From an uncultured Ruminococcus sp. (lineage in GTDB: Bacteria > Bacillota > Clostridia > Oscillospirales > Ruminococcaceae), in the NCBI GenBank assembly GCA_902783235.1, contig CACZQG010000156.1, positions 1-20,640 on the forward strand: a DNA stretch of 20,640 nucleotides, given 5' to 3'. Each line of letters opens with the position of its first letter. Within the stretch, counting starts at the first letter, position 1. A program made the position numbers and the translations under genes. This document shows, in pieces, positions 13,663 to 20,640 of the stretch. The notes beneath the pieces are model-generated. The model saw only the letters and a list, made by a program, of their open reading frames with translations. It made no database searches and had not been told where the DNA came from.

Positions 13663-15735
13663 TTGAAGAAGATATTAAATATGCTTGGCAACAGCGTCTC
13701 GGCTTTTGTCATCCTTATAGTATTTCTTATAATCATACCGCTGCCTACGCCTGTACTGGACTTTATGTTCATTATGCAGCTGGGTATTTCCTTAGTCATA
13801 CTCCTTATGACTATGTATGTTAAGCGTGCATTGGATTTCTCGGTATTCCCTACATTGCTGCTTATAACTACACTGCTGCGACTGGGTCTGAATATATCCT
13901 CTACCCGTTCCATACTTACAAACGGCGGATATGCGGGGGAAGTGGTAAAGACCTTCGGTCAGTTCGTTATAAGAGGAGATGTGGTAGTAGGTCTTGTAAT
14001 ATTCCTGATAATCGTTTTGGTACAGTTTCTGGTAATTACCAAGGGTTCAGAGCGTGTTGCTGAGGTATCGGCAAGATTTACTCTGGATGCTATGCCCGGT
14101 AAGCAGATGGCAATTGATGCGGATCTCAGTTCGGGTATCATAGACGAAAATACAGCAAGGATACGCCGTGCGGATATCCAGCGTGAAGCCAGCTTTTTCG
14201 GAGCAATGGACGGTGCTTCCAAGTTTGTAAAGGGCGACTCCATAATGTCTATCGTAGTAACCTTTATAAACCTTATCGGCGGTATCGTTGTCGGCTTTGT
14301 CAGCGGCGGCGGTACATTCTCGGAAATAGTGCAGACCTACAGTACTGCTACCTGCGGTGACGGTCTTATGTCACAGATACCTGCTCTTTTGGTATCGGTC
14401 TCTACAGGTATGCTGGTAACACGTTCATCCTCGGAAGCGGACATGAATACCGACTTTATCGGTCAGTTCACAAGACAGCCTATTACTCTTATACTGGGCG
14501 GTATAGCTCTGCTGTTTCTGATGTTCATAGGCTTTCCGCCTGTTCAGATCATACTTATGTCAGCAATACTTATCGGCGGCGGATTTTTACTGCTGCGCCG
14601 TGAAAAGCAGTATATTCCACAGCCGGAAATGGGTGGTACGGAAGAGGAAATGCCATCCGAGCAGATAACCAGCGAGGCGGAATACTACAGAAATATCGAC
14701 AACCTCTACGAGCTTCTCAATGTTGAGCAGATAAAGATAGAATTCGGCTACAGTCTTATACCCCTTGTTGATGAAGGCAGCGGCGGTAACTTCCTTGACC
14801 GTGTGGTAATGTTCCGAAAGCAGTATGCTTTGGAAATGGGAATAGTAATACCGCCGGTACAGCTAAAGGACAGCGGTCTTATCAATCCCAACCAGTATTC
14901 TATATGCATAAAGGGCGAAGAGGTGGCAAGAGGAGATATACTTGTAGATCATTATCTGGGTCTTGCTCCTTCCGAGGAGGAGGATACAGTAGACGGTATA
15001 GATACAATTGAGCCTGCCTTCGGCATAAAGGCAAAGTGGATAAGCGACGACAAGAAGGTAAAGGCAGAGCTGCTGGGTTATACCCTTATAGATCCCGTGT
15101 CTGTTATTATCACACATTTGTCGGAAATAATAAAGGCTCATGCATACGAGCTGCTTAATCGTGCAGAAATAAATAATATGCTGGAAAATCTCAGAAAGAC
15201 CAACGAGGCTATTGTGGCAGATACTATTCCTGCCTGTGTTTCCGTTGGAGATCTTCAGAAGGTACTGTGCAGACTGCTCCAGGAGCAGGTACCTGTAAGA
15301 GATCTGGAGACTATACTGGAAACTCTCGGAGATTACGGTCCCAAGATAAAGGATACGGATATGCTTACAGAGTATGTAAGACAGTCACTGAAACGTACTA
15401 TTTCCCACAAATTTGCAGATGCTGACCAGCTCAAGGTCATCAGTCTGGATGCAAAGGTGGAAAACCTTATTATGGGAGCAGTCAAGAAAATGGACAGCGG
15501 CTCGTATCTTGCACTGGATCAGGACAGTATACAGAAGATCATATTTGCAACTACTGCTCAGATAGAGAAGATAAAGGATCTGGTGGCATCACCTGTTATA
15601 CTTACATCTCCTATCGTGCGTATATATTATAAAAAGCTTATCGATCAGTTCTGCCCCGGAGTAAATGTGCTTTCCTTTAATGAGATAGATTCTCATATAC
15701 AGATTCAGGCACTGGGTACTATTGAGATAGACTAA
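13663..15735 (+). CDS. flhA: Flagellar export protein FlhA
   Basis: FlhA is the largest membrane part of the flagellar type III export apparatus; its nonameric cytoplasmic ring receives chaperone-substrate complexes and its membrane part couples export to the proton gradient. The 690-residue length is normal. The N-terminal half has about eight membrane spans and the FHIPEP-family signature beginning Met144-Pro-Gly-Lys-Gln-Met-Ala-Ile-Asp-Ala-Asp154, then Arg-Arg-Ala-Asp and Gly-Ala-Met-Asp-Gly-Ala-Ser-Lys-Phe-Val-Lys-Gly-Asp. The cytoplasmic domain (from about residue 340) includes the expected Leu-Leu-x-Arg-x-Glu and Val-Pro-Val-Arg-Asp-Leu segments. The TTG start at 13663 lies 1 nt after the flhB stop, with AAAGGA inside the end of flhB, so translation is probably coupled. 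Confidence 0.96.
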   Translation: MKKILNMLGNSVSAFVILIVFLIIIPLPTPVLDFMFIMQLGISLVILLMTMYVKRALDFSVFPTLLLITTLLRLGLNISSTRSILTNGGYAGEVVKTFGQFVIRGDVVVGLVIFLIIVLVQFLVITKGSERVAEVSARFTLDAMPGKQMAIDADLSSGIIDENTARIRRADIQREASFFGAMDGASKFVKGDSIMSIVVTFINLIGGIVVGFVSGGGTFSEIVQTYSTATCGDGLMSQIPALLVSVSTGMLVTRSSSEADMNTDFIGQFTRQPITLILGGIALLFLMFIGFPPVQIILMSAILIGGGFLLLRREKQYIPQPEMGGTEEEMPSEQITSEAEYYRNIDNLYELLNVEQIKIEFGYSLIPLVDEGSGGNFLDRVVMFRKQYALEMGIVIPPVQLKDSGLINPNQYSICIKGEEVARGDILVDHYLGLAPSEEEDTVDGIDTIEPAFGIKAKWISDDKKVKAELLGYTLIDPVSVIITHLSEIIKAHAYELLNRAEINNMLENLRKTNEAIVADTIPACVSVGDLQKVLCRLLQEQVPVRDLETILETLGDYGPKIKDTDMLTEYVRQSLKRTISHKFADADQLKVISLDAKVENLIMGAVKKMDSGSYLALDQDSIQKIIFATTAQIEKIKDLVASPVILTSPIVRIYYKKLIDQFCPGVNVLSFNEIDSHIQIQALGTIEID

Positions 15736-15766
15736 GGCGAGATAGACTGAGGATATGGCAGTAAGA

Positions 15767-15799
15767 CTGACCGTAAGGGACATTCGGTCGGACATTTTT
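15767..15799 (+). other. Hairpin and T-run before fliA
   Basis: CTGACCG (15767-15773) pairs with CGGTCGG (15785-15791), with one G-U pair and an 11-nt loop, and five Ts follow at 15795-15799. The fliA ribosome site (AAGGAGGG, 15800-15807) starts directly after the Ts. It could act as a partial terminator that reduces sigma factor output, or as a ribosome-site modulator. The stem is short, so this is tentative. Confidence 0.35.
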
Positions 15800-15813
15800 A
15801 AGGAGGGATAAAA

Positions 15814-16599
15814 ATGAATCAGAATGACGAAACAGCAAAATTGTCAGAAGAAGAGTTTTTACGCCTCCATGCGGAATATCGTAAGACAGGAAATGTTTCA
15901 CTGAGAAACAGGCTGGTCATGAATTTCGGATATATCGCAAAGGTGGCAGCATTGCAGCTGCGAGGCTCGGCAAGCTCTCAGGCTCAGGTGGAGGACATGA
16001 TCAATCAGGGTATGATAACCCTTATCGACTGTATTGAAAAATACGACCCGGAAAGGGAGGTCAAATTTGAGTCCTACGCCTTTATGCGTGTTAAGGGAAG
16101 CATTATCGATCTCATACGCAAGCAGGACTGGATACCAAGGCGTGTAAGACTTAATTCAAAAAAAATAAATGATACATACAACGAGCTGTGTGCGGAGCTG
16201 AAACGTGAGCCTTCCCTGGAGGAGATCGCAGGTAAGCTGGGTATCACAGTGCAGAAGCTGGAAAAATATAACAGCGAAATATCGAATGCAGCTGTATACT
16301 CCTTTGAGGAGCTGATCCAAAACGTTTCTCAGATGGGAGGCGTTCTGGAAAGCAGCACAATGGATGATATAACACCTGAGAAAAAGATGCTCAAGGATGA
16401 GATGCATCGGGTACTTACAGATGCTATCGAGACACTTTCCGAAAGAGAAAGGCTGGTTATAACCTTATACTATTATGAGAACCTGAACCTGACAGATATA
16501 TCAAAGGTGCTGGACGTAAGCGTTCAGAGGGTCTCACAGATAAATACAAGAGCAATAGAAAAAATACGTTCAAAAATGGGCGGATACATTTTCAACTGA
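15814..16599 (+). CDS. fliA: Flagellar sigma factor sigma-28 (FliA/SigD)
   Basis: This 261-residue sigma factor of the FliA/WhiG group directs RNA polymerase to late flagellar promoters such as those of flagellin and chemotaxis genes. Region 2 spans about residues 30-110 (Asn-Arg-Leu-Val-x-Asn start; Phe-Glu-Ser-Tyr-Ala-x-x-Arg-Val-Lys-Gly-Ser-Ile-Ile-Asp core; Asp-Trp-Ile-Pro-Arg-Arg-Val-Arg end). Region 3 spans about 125-160, and region 4 about 205-255 with a helix-turn-helix (Leu-Thr-Asp-Ile-Ser-Lys-Val-Leu-Asp-Val-Ser-x-x-Arg-Val-Ser-Gln). A strong AAGGAGGG lies 6 nt before the ATG. It lies directly after flhA, with no flhF, flhG or che genes between. A distal position resembles sigD in Bacillus subtilis, where distance from the operon promoter influences sigma level. 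An anti-sigma factor FlgM is not in the window. Confidence 0.93.
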   Translation: MNQNDETAKLSEEEFLRLHAEYRKTGNVSLRNRLVMNFGYIAKVAALQLRGSASSQAQVEDMINQGMITLIDCIEKYDPEREVKFESYAFMRVKGSIIDLIRKQDWIPRRVRLNSKKINDTYNELCAELKREPSLEEIAGKLGITVQKLEKYNSEISNAAVYSFEELIQNVSQMGGVLESSTMDDITPEKKMLKDEMHRVLTDAIETLSERERLVITLYYYENLNLTDISKVLDVSVQRVSQINTRAIEKIRSKMGGYIFN

Positions 16600-16614
16600 G
16601 AAAGGAAACAGAAT

Positions 16615-17352
16615 ATGTTAGCAGGCTTTTATACCGCTGCGTCGGGAGTACTGGTACAGCAGCGAAATATCAATGAGATAGGCAGCAACATTACAAATTC
16701 CCAGACAGTGGGCTACAGGACAAGACGAGTGGTACAGTCCACGTTTCAGCACACGCTGCTGACACGATATGAGGGCGGAAGGTACACTACCCTTGGAGTG
16801 GGCGACCCTTGCTCACTGGTGGATGTAGTGGAGACAAATTTTGATCCGTCTACCGTAAAGGAGACCAACTGGCCATATGATATGGCAATAGTGGGCGACG
16901 GATTTTTCAATATTCAGGGCGAAAACAGACAGTTCCTCACAAGAAACGGTAATTTCAATATAGATGAGGAGGGGTATCTGGTACTGGATGGTATTGGCAG
17001 AGTACTGGGAGAGAGCGGTGACCTTTATGTTGGCGGCTCGGATTTCAGGGTGAATGACGAGGGCTATGTATTCGATAATGAAGGAAGATATGTGGATAAG
17101 CTTCTTATCACCCAGCCTACGGCTGATGCGGATACCTACAGATTTGATAACGGAATGTACATCACCAACAACGCAGAGGTGGTGCAGGATCCGGCAGTAT
17201 ATCAGAATGCCCTGGAGCGTTCCAACGTTGACATGAATCTTGAATATACAAGACTTATAGAGTCACAGAGAAATCTACAGGCTTGTGCTACTGCACTGGG
17301 TATTATGGATAATATCAATTCAAAGGCGGCAACACTTTCAAGTATAACTTGA
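16615..17352 (+). CDS. flgF: Flagellar basal-body rod protein, FlgF/FlgG family (FlhO-like)
   Basis: This 245-residue protein belongs to the FlgE/F/G axial family and most likely forms part of the distal rod. The N-terminus has Phe-Tyr-Thr-Ala-Ala-Ser-Gly and Asn-Ile-Thr-Asn-Ser-Gln-Thr-Val-Gly-Tyr-Arg. The middle has Val-Gly-Asp-Gly-Phe-Phe-Asn-Ile and a Thr-Arg-Asn-Gly-Asn-Phe strand. The C-terminal helix carries Glu-Arg-Ser-Asn-Val-Asp, then Glu-Ser-Gln-Arg-Asn-Leu-Gln-Ala-Cys. It resembles FlhO, the first of the two rod genes in Bacillus. Naming it FlgF rather than FlgG is by order and is uncertain. AAAGGAAA precedes the ATG, 15 nt after fliA. The next gene in line is a nuclease-like protein rather than its rod partner. 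Confidence 0.85.
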   Translation: MLAGFYTAASGVLVQQRNINEIGSNITNSQTVGYRTRRVVQSTFQHTLLTRYEGGRYTTLGVGDPCSLVDVVETNFDPSTVKETNWPYDMAIVGDGFFNIQGENRQFLTRNGNFNIDEEGYLVLDGIGRVLGESGDLYVGGSDFRVNDEGYVFDNEGRYVDKLLITQPTADADTYRFDNGMYITNNAEVVQDPAVYQNALERSNVDMNLEYTRLIESQRNLQACATALGIMDNINSKAATLSSIT

Positions 17353-17373
17353 TGGTGAAAAGAAGCGTAAAAA

Positions 17374-18393
17374 ATGAAAATACATTATTTCCAAAGGTAT
17401 CATGGGAAAGAAAATGTTGCTACAGCTAATACCATGTTACTGCTTAACAGATTGTATTCTTATTCTCCTGATAAGTTTTTCAGGTTTATGAAATCAGAAT
17501 TATTTCTTAGTTCATTTGAACCCGAGATCAAATTCGATTTACAGGTGAAGGGTGAAAAAAGTGTAGCCGATGCTGTTATTGAACAGGAAAGCTTTAAGAT
17601 CGTCGTTGAAACAAAAATAACTGATTGGTTTTATTCGGATCAGCTTATGAAGCACCTGAGTATATTTGGTGATGAAAAAAATAAGGCGCTTATAACCATT
17701 TCCTCCGAACTGATGGCAGAAGACAAAAAGAGTAAACTCGAAAGTAGGCTTAAGGAGTACAATGACTCGCAGAAAAATAATCATAATATAATTCATATCA
17801 ATACTACTTTTGAAATGCTTGCAAATGCAGTACAGGATGTTATTGACGACAGAGATTATGAGATGCAGGATATTTTGGATGATTATCTGGAGTATTGCTA
17901 TAATGACGGACTTATACCCGTATCTGATAAATGGAAGTATCTCAGAGTAAAGCTTGCAAGTGCCTCAATGGATTTTAATATAAAAGAAAACATATATTAT
18001 GATAAAGCAGAACATGGATTCAGACCTCATGATTATCTCGGTCTGTATAAGAATAAGAGTGTTCGTGCAATAGGAAAGATCGTAGCAATGATCACCGCTG
18101 TTGAAAATGACGGTGAAATGAATTATAAATCGGAATATGGAGAACTTACAGACGAACGTAAAAAAAAGATACAGCGAGCTATAGAAAATGGCAAAATGCG
18201 TGGCTGGGATCTACAAAAAATCGAACACAGGTATTTTTTTGTGGAAAAATTTTTTGAAACAGATTTCAAGAAGATCACTCCCAAAGCACTTATGGGAACA
18301 AAAATATTTGATCTGACCCAGGAATTGGGAACAGATGATTTGCCGAATACTGAGGAAATAGCTTTATTATTGAAAGAAAAAAGCTGGAATTGA
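17374..18393 (+). CDS. PD-(D/E)XK nuclease-like protein of unknown function
   Basis: I do not recognise a named family. The 339-residue protein has a PD-(D/E)XK nuclease core: Asp66 (in Ser-Val-Ala-Asp-Ala), then a beta strand Phe-Lys-Ile-Val-Val ending in Glu79-Thr-Lys81, and a following helix with Gln90 and His94. The three expected catalytic residues are all present. Residues 1-50 are a helical N-terminus (Tyr-Phe-Gln-Arg-Tyr, then Lys-Glu-Asn near 12-14); residues 140-339 are mixed, charged and unassigned. There is no signal peptide, membrane span or flagellar motif. It is AT-richer than its neighbours, has a weak ribosome site, and lies 21 nt after flgF and 81 nt before flgG on the same strand. 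Such folds occur in DNA repair and defence proteins; a defence role is speculation. Confidence 0.65.
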   Translation: MKIHYFQRYHGKENVATANTMLLLNRLYSYSPDKFFRFMKSELFLSSFEPEIKFDLQVKGEKSVADAVIEQESFKIVVETKITDWFYSDQLMKHLSIFGDEKNKALITISSELMAEDKKSKLESRLKEYNDSQKNNHNIIHINTTFEMLANAVQDVIDDRDYEMQDILDDYLEYCYNDGLIPVSDKWKYLRVKLASASMDFNIKENIYYDKAEHGFRPHDYLGLYKNKSVRAIGKIVAMITAVENDGEMNYKSEYGELTDERKKKIQRAIENGKMRGWDLQKIEHRYFFVEKFFETDFKKITPKALMGTKIFDLTQELGTDDLPNTEEIALLLKEKSWN

Positions 18394-18474
18394 TAAGAAG
18401 TGTCTCATTTGATTGCAAAGATAAAAAAGGCGGACGAATGCAGATAACATACAATGTAACAGGGAGAAAACAAC

Positions 18475-19230
18475 ATGAATAATGCTTTTTATACCGGGGC
18501 ATCGGGTCTGAGAGCCCATCAGCACGCCCTTGATATTACATCTCACAACCTTGTAAATGTGAATACCTTCGGTTACAAGGCAACTATACCCGAATTTCGT
18601 GATCTGCTTTACTCCAATATGGATGTAAATATCAACAGAGAGGTGGACGATGACATAAAGGTCCATGCAGGTCACGGTGTCAAGCTTTCCAATCAGGATC
18701 TTGATATGACTCAGGGTAATCTTTATAATACCGGATATCAGCTGGACTATGCAATAGCCGGTGAAGGCTTTTTTGCCGTAGACAGAAAGGGGTATATCGA
18801 ATATACCCGTAACGGCTCCTTTGATGTGAGTATCGAAGGTCAGAACGAGGAAGCATATCTTGTTACCAATGACGGTGCTTATGTCCTGGACAGGAATTAT
18901 GAGCGTATAGTGGTTCCGTATGAAAGAGGAACTAACGTTATTGACAATAACGGTCTGGACAGAAGGCTGGGTGTATTCAGCTTTTCAAACCCCTATGGTC
19001 TTCTCAGAACAAATAACGAGAGCTTTGTACCCACTGACATATCAGGGGAACCGGAGATCGCAGCTCAGGATATATACAGTATTTATGAGGAAACGGTAGA
19101 GCGGTCAAACGTGGATATAGCAAAGGAGTTTTCCGATGTTATTCTGACTCAGAAGGCTTATCAGTTCTCCGCCAGAGTAGTAACTACTGCCGATGAGGTG
19201 GAGCAGGTGGCAAACAGTCTGAGAAAATAA
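18475..19230 (+). CDS. flgG: Flagellar basal-body rod protein, FlgG/FlgF family (FlhP-like)
   Basis: This 251-residue axial protein probably forms the distal rod just below the hook. It starts Ala-Phe-Tyr-Thr-Gly-Ala-Ser-Gly-Leu and has Asn-Leu-Val-Asn-Val-Asn-Thr-Phe-Gly-Tyr-Lys at 27-37. The central Ile-Ala-Gly-Glu-Gly-Phe-Phe-Ala-Val and Tyr-Thr-Arg-Asn-Gly-Ser-Phe follow. The C-terminus has Glu-Arg-Ser-Asn-Val-Asp-Ile and ends in a Val-Thr-Thr-Ala-Asp-Glu-Val-Glu-Gln-Val-Ala-Asn-Ser-Leu helix, close to the usual FlgG end. AGGGAG lies about 10 nt before the ATG. Its partner at 16615-17352 is separated by the nuclease-like gene. In Bacillus the equivalents (flhO, flhP) are directly adjacent, so the split looks like an insertion. 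Confidence 0.88.
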   Translation: MNNAFYTGASGLRAHQHALDITSHNLVNVNTFGYKATIPEFRDLLYSNMDVNINREVDDDIKVHAGHGVKLSNQDLDMTQGNLYNTGYQLDYAIAGEGFFAVDRKGYIEYTRNGSFDVSIEGQNEEAYLVTNDGAYVLDRNYERIVVPYERGTNVIDNNGLDRRLGVFSFSNPYGLLRTNNESFVPTDISGEPEIAAQDIYSIYEETVERSNVDIAKEFSDVILTQKAYQFSARVVTTADEVEQVANSLRK

Positions 19231-19232
19231 TA

Positions 19233-19397
19233 ATCCCTGAATTATAGGGATGATAAAAAATAGCTTATAACACAAGTAAAACTTTGTTTGCTTGCGGCGG
19301 AGTGTCAGGGATGATACTCCTGCCGTCAAGTAATGTAAAAAAGATTTTTTGCAGAGAACACATAGAGATAGTGACCGGAATGTGTTTTGTGCAAAAA
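19233..19397 (+). promoter_or_regulatory. Structured 198-nt gap between flgG and last gene, possible RNA switch
   Basis: Three hairpins lie in tandem. First, ATCCCT (19233-19238) pairs with AGGGAT (19246-19251). Second, CTTGCGGCGGAGT (19291-19303) pairs with ACTCC, GCCG and CAAG (19316-19330) with two single-base bulges. Third, TTTTTGCA (19346-19353) pairs with TGCAAAAA (19390-19397), and AACACAT (19357-19363) with ATGTGTT (19380-19386) inside. AGGGATGATA occurs at 19246-19255 and again at 19307-19316, mostly in the loop of the second hairpin. That loop can form 8 bp with ATCCCTGA (19233-19240), competing with the first hairpin. No known riboswitch class was recognised and no promoter was found in the gap. 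Confidence 0.5.
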
Positions 19398-19428
19398 TGC
19401 TAACGGCGAGAAAGGAGGGAGCTTTGAT

Positions 19429-20640
19429 ATGGCTGATATGCTGAGAGCGGCTGCACCGATAAATAATAAAAATATTATACAGCCCATGCGTGAGCATATG
19501 AGCTCTGAGATGTCACCCTATGACGTTTCGGATATGTCAAAGGTGGCAAAAGCTGCCCCCGATGCAGAACTGGATCAACAGCAAAATGCTAATGTTGACA
19601 GTCAGCAGGTAGCTCCGGAGGTTCTCCTTGATATGCTCAAGGATCCTACTGTTACCGTTAATTTTATAAAAAATATAATGATGCTGCAGGAGATAGTTGG
19701 AGTTATCTCCATGCAGAATCAGACAGTGACAGAGGAATTTGAGCAGCTTTTTGAACAGCTGGCAGTTAAGCCCCAGGATCTTACCCAGGAGCTGCTGAGA
19801 CAGGAAACAGATTCTACTGCATTTAAAGGATCACTTTTTGACAGTCTTCGTGCTATGGTCAAGGAAAATCCTACTCCCGAGGTGAAAACAGCCGTTGCAA
19901 ACCTATTGAAGGCTATCAACACCGAAAACTGCAAACCCCAGATACTAAAGGCATTGTCAGGGACTATGACCTATCTTTCCGAGACGCTGGCGCCAAATAA
20001 GGAGCTGTCGGGCAAGCTGCGTGTACTGGCGCAGAGATTTGCGGCTGAGGATGCAGAGGAAAATTTCACCCAGCTTAAAAATGATGCAGCAGCAGTTACT
20101 CAGGATGTAAGCCAGAGCATAATGTTTAATGGTAAGCTCCAGAGTCTTTGCTCTATGATAAAATACAATCTTTCAAGATATAATACAAATCAGAATTTTC
20201 TCAGTGAAGCGGCAAGAGAGGTAATGAAATTCATCCCCAAGGAGGAACAGCGTACAAAATTTCTGCGTAATCTTTATAGCTGCCTGTCCACTTTGGGCGG
20301 AGAAAACAAAAGCAAAACAAGCTCAAATGTTCTCAATACCCTTGTAAAGATACTTGAAAAACAGACAGATAGTGAAAGCGTTATGCAGATGAAGGGAGAA
20401 AGTGTAGAAACAGTTATACATTCCCTGTTATCCTCTCCCAGTAATTTTACACCCCTTCTTCATTTTATAATACCTATAGACGACGGTACCTTCAAGGCGT
20501 TCGGTGAAATGTGGATCAATCCGGATGAGGAGGAAAAGGCGGAAAAGGATAAGAAGGTACGCCCTCCGGAAGGGGATGGCAGACTTATCCATATGCTTTT
20601 GGTGTTTGATATACCGGATGTGGGAAGATTTGAGACGGAA
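19429..20640 (+). CDS. Partial large protein, possibly FliK/YlqG-like
   Basis: This reading frame is open to the end of the window (404 residues so far, no stop), so the gene is cut off. The ATG at 19429 has a strong AAAGGAGGG (19411-19419). The product is mostly helical and hydrophilic, with a Gln-rich stretch near residues 55-65 and no signal peptide or membrane span. The last part turns beta-rich (Leu-Leu-His-Phe-Ile-Ile-Pro-Ile, a charged Glu/Lys loop, then Leu-Leu-Val-Phe-Asp-Ile-Pro-Asp-Val-Gly-Arg-Phe-Glu). That resembles the C-terminal region of FliK-like proteins such as Bacillus YlqG, in which a charged loop precedes a strand and a Leu/Val-Gly turn. The resemblance is weak, and I did not identify the family. 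A FlhB C-terminal-like gene downstream would support it. Confidence 0.55.
   Translation, partial: MADMLRAAAPINNKNIIQPMREHMSSEMSPYDVSDMSKVAKAAPDAELDQQQNANVDSQQVAPEVLLDMLKDPTVTVNFIKNIMMLQEIVGVISMQNQTVTEEFEQLFEQLAVKPQDLTQELLRQETDSTAFKGSLFDSLRAMVKENPTPEVKTAVANLLKAINTENCKPQILKALSGTMTYLSETLAPNKELSGKLRVLAQRFAAEDAEENFTQLKNDAAAVTQDVSQSIMFNGKLQSLCSMIKYNLSRYNTNQNFLSEAAREVMKFIPKEEQRTKFLRNLYSCLSTLGGENKSKTSSNVLNTLVKILEKQTDSESVMQMKGESVETVIHSLLSSPSNFTPLLHFIIPIDDGTFKAFGEMWINPDEEEKAEKDKKVRPPEGDGRLIHMLLVFDIPDVGRFETE

Noticed and set aside
19231..19428. Plain intrinsic terminator ending the flgG transcript
   Set aside because: The strong second hairpin (19291-19330) is followed by a T-run only about 14 nt later, and those Ts pair within the third hairpin, so a standard terminator is not convincing.

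Overview
The window is one long flagellar locus, all genes on the + strand, from a motile low-to-moderate GC Firmicute. Gene order (fliJ-fliK-flgD-flagellar operon protein-flgE-flbD-motA-motB-fliM-fliY-fliO-fliP-fliQ-fliR-flhB-flhA-fliA-rod genes), the CheC/FliN-fused FliY, FlbD and purine-rich Shine-Dalgarno sites fit Clostridia. Composition and codon habits (ATA Ile, AGA Arg, many CAG/GAG) suggest a Ruminococcus-like Oscillospiraceae member; that genus-level guess is inference only.

Layout. 1-3.9 kb: export chaperone FliJ, hook-length ruler FliK, hook cap FlgD and a small conserved flagellar operon protein. 4-5.9 kb: hook protein FlgE, flanked on both sides by RNA hairpins, then FlbD. 5.9-7.7 kb: stator MotA/MotB. 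7.8-10 kb: switch proteins FliM and FliY. 10-15.7 kb: export gate FliO, FliP, FliQ, FliR, FlhB, FlhA, with a 240-nt gap before flhB that carries a plausible housekeeping promoter and folded leader. 15.8-19.2 kb: sigma-28 (FliA) and two FlgF/FlgG-type rod proteins, with a non-flagellar PD-(D/E)XK nuclease-like gene lodged between the two rod genes. 19.2-20.6 kb: a folded 198-nt gap and the start of an unidentified, FliK-like large protein that runs off the window.

Together the genes cover export (FliJ, FliO-R, FlhA/B), rod and hook building (FlgD, FlgE, FliK, FlgF/G), rotation (MotAB, FliM/FliY) and switching on late genes (FliA). fliL, flhF and flhG, often present in such clusters, are absent here. 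Most membrane export genes and motB use UUG or GUG starts, while hook, rod, switch and sigma genes use AUG. Several gene junctions fold into hairpins, which suggests that output of individual genes is tuned after transcription.

No rRNA, tRNA, CRISPR array or insertion sequence was seen. The best candidates for something new are the nuclease-like gene inside the rod operon, the switch-like leader at 19233-19397, and the flhB promoter/leader.
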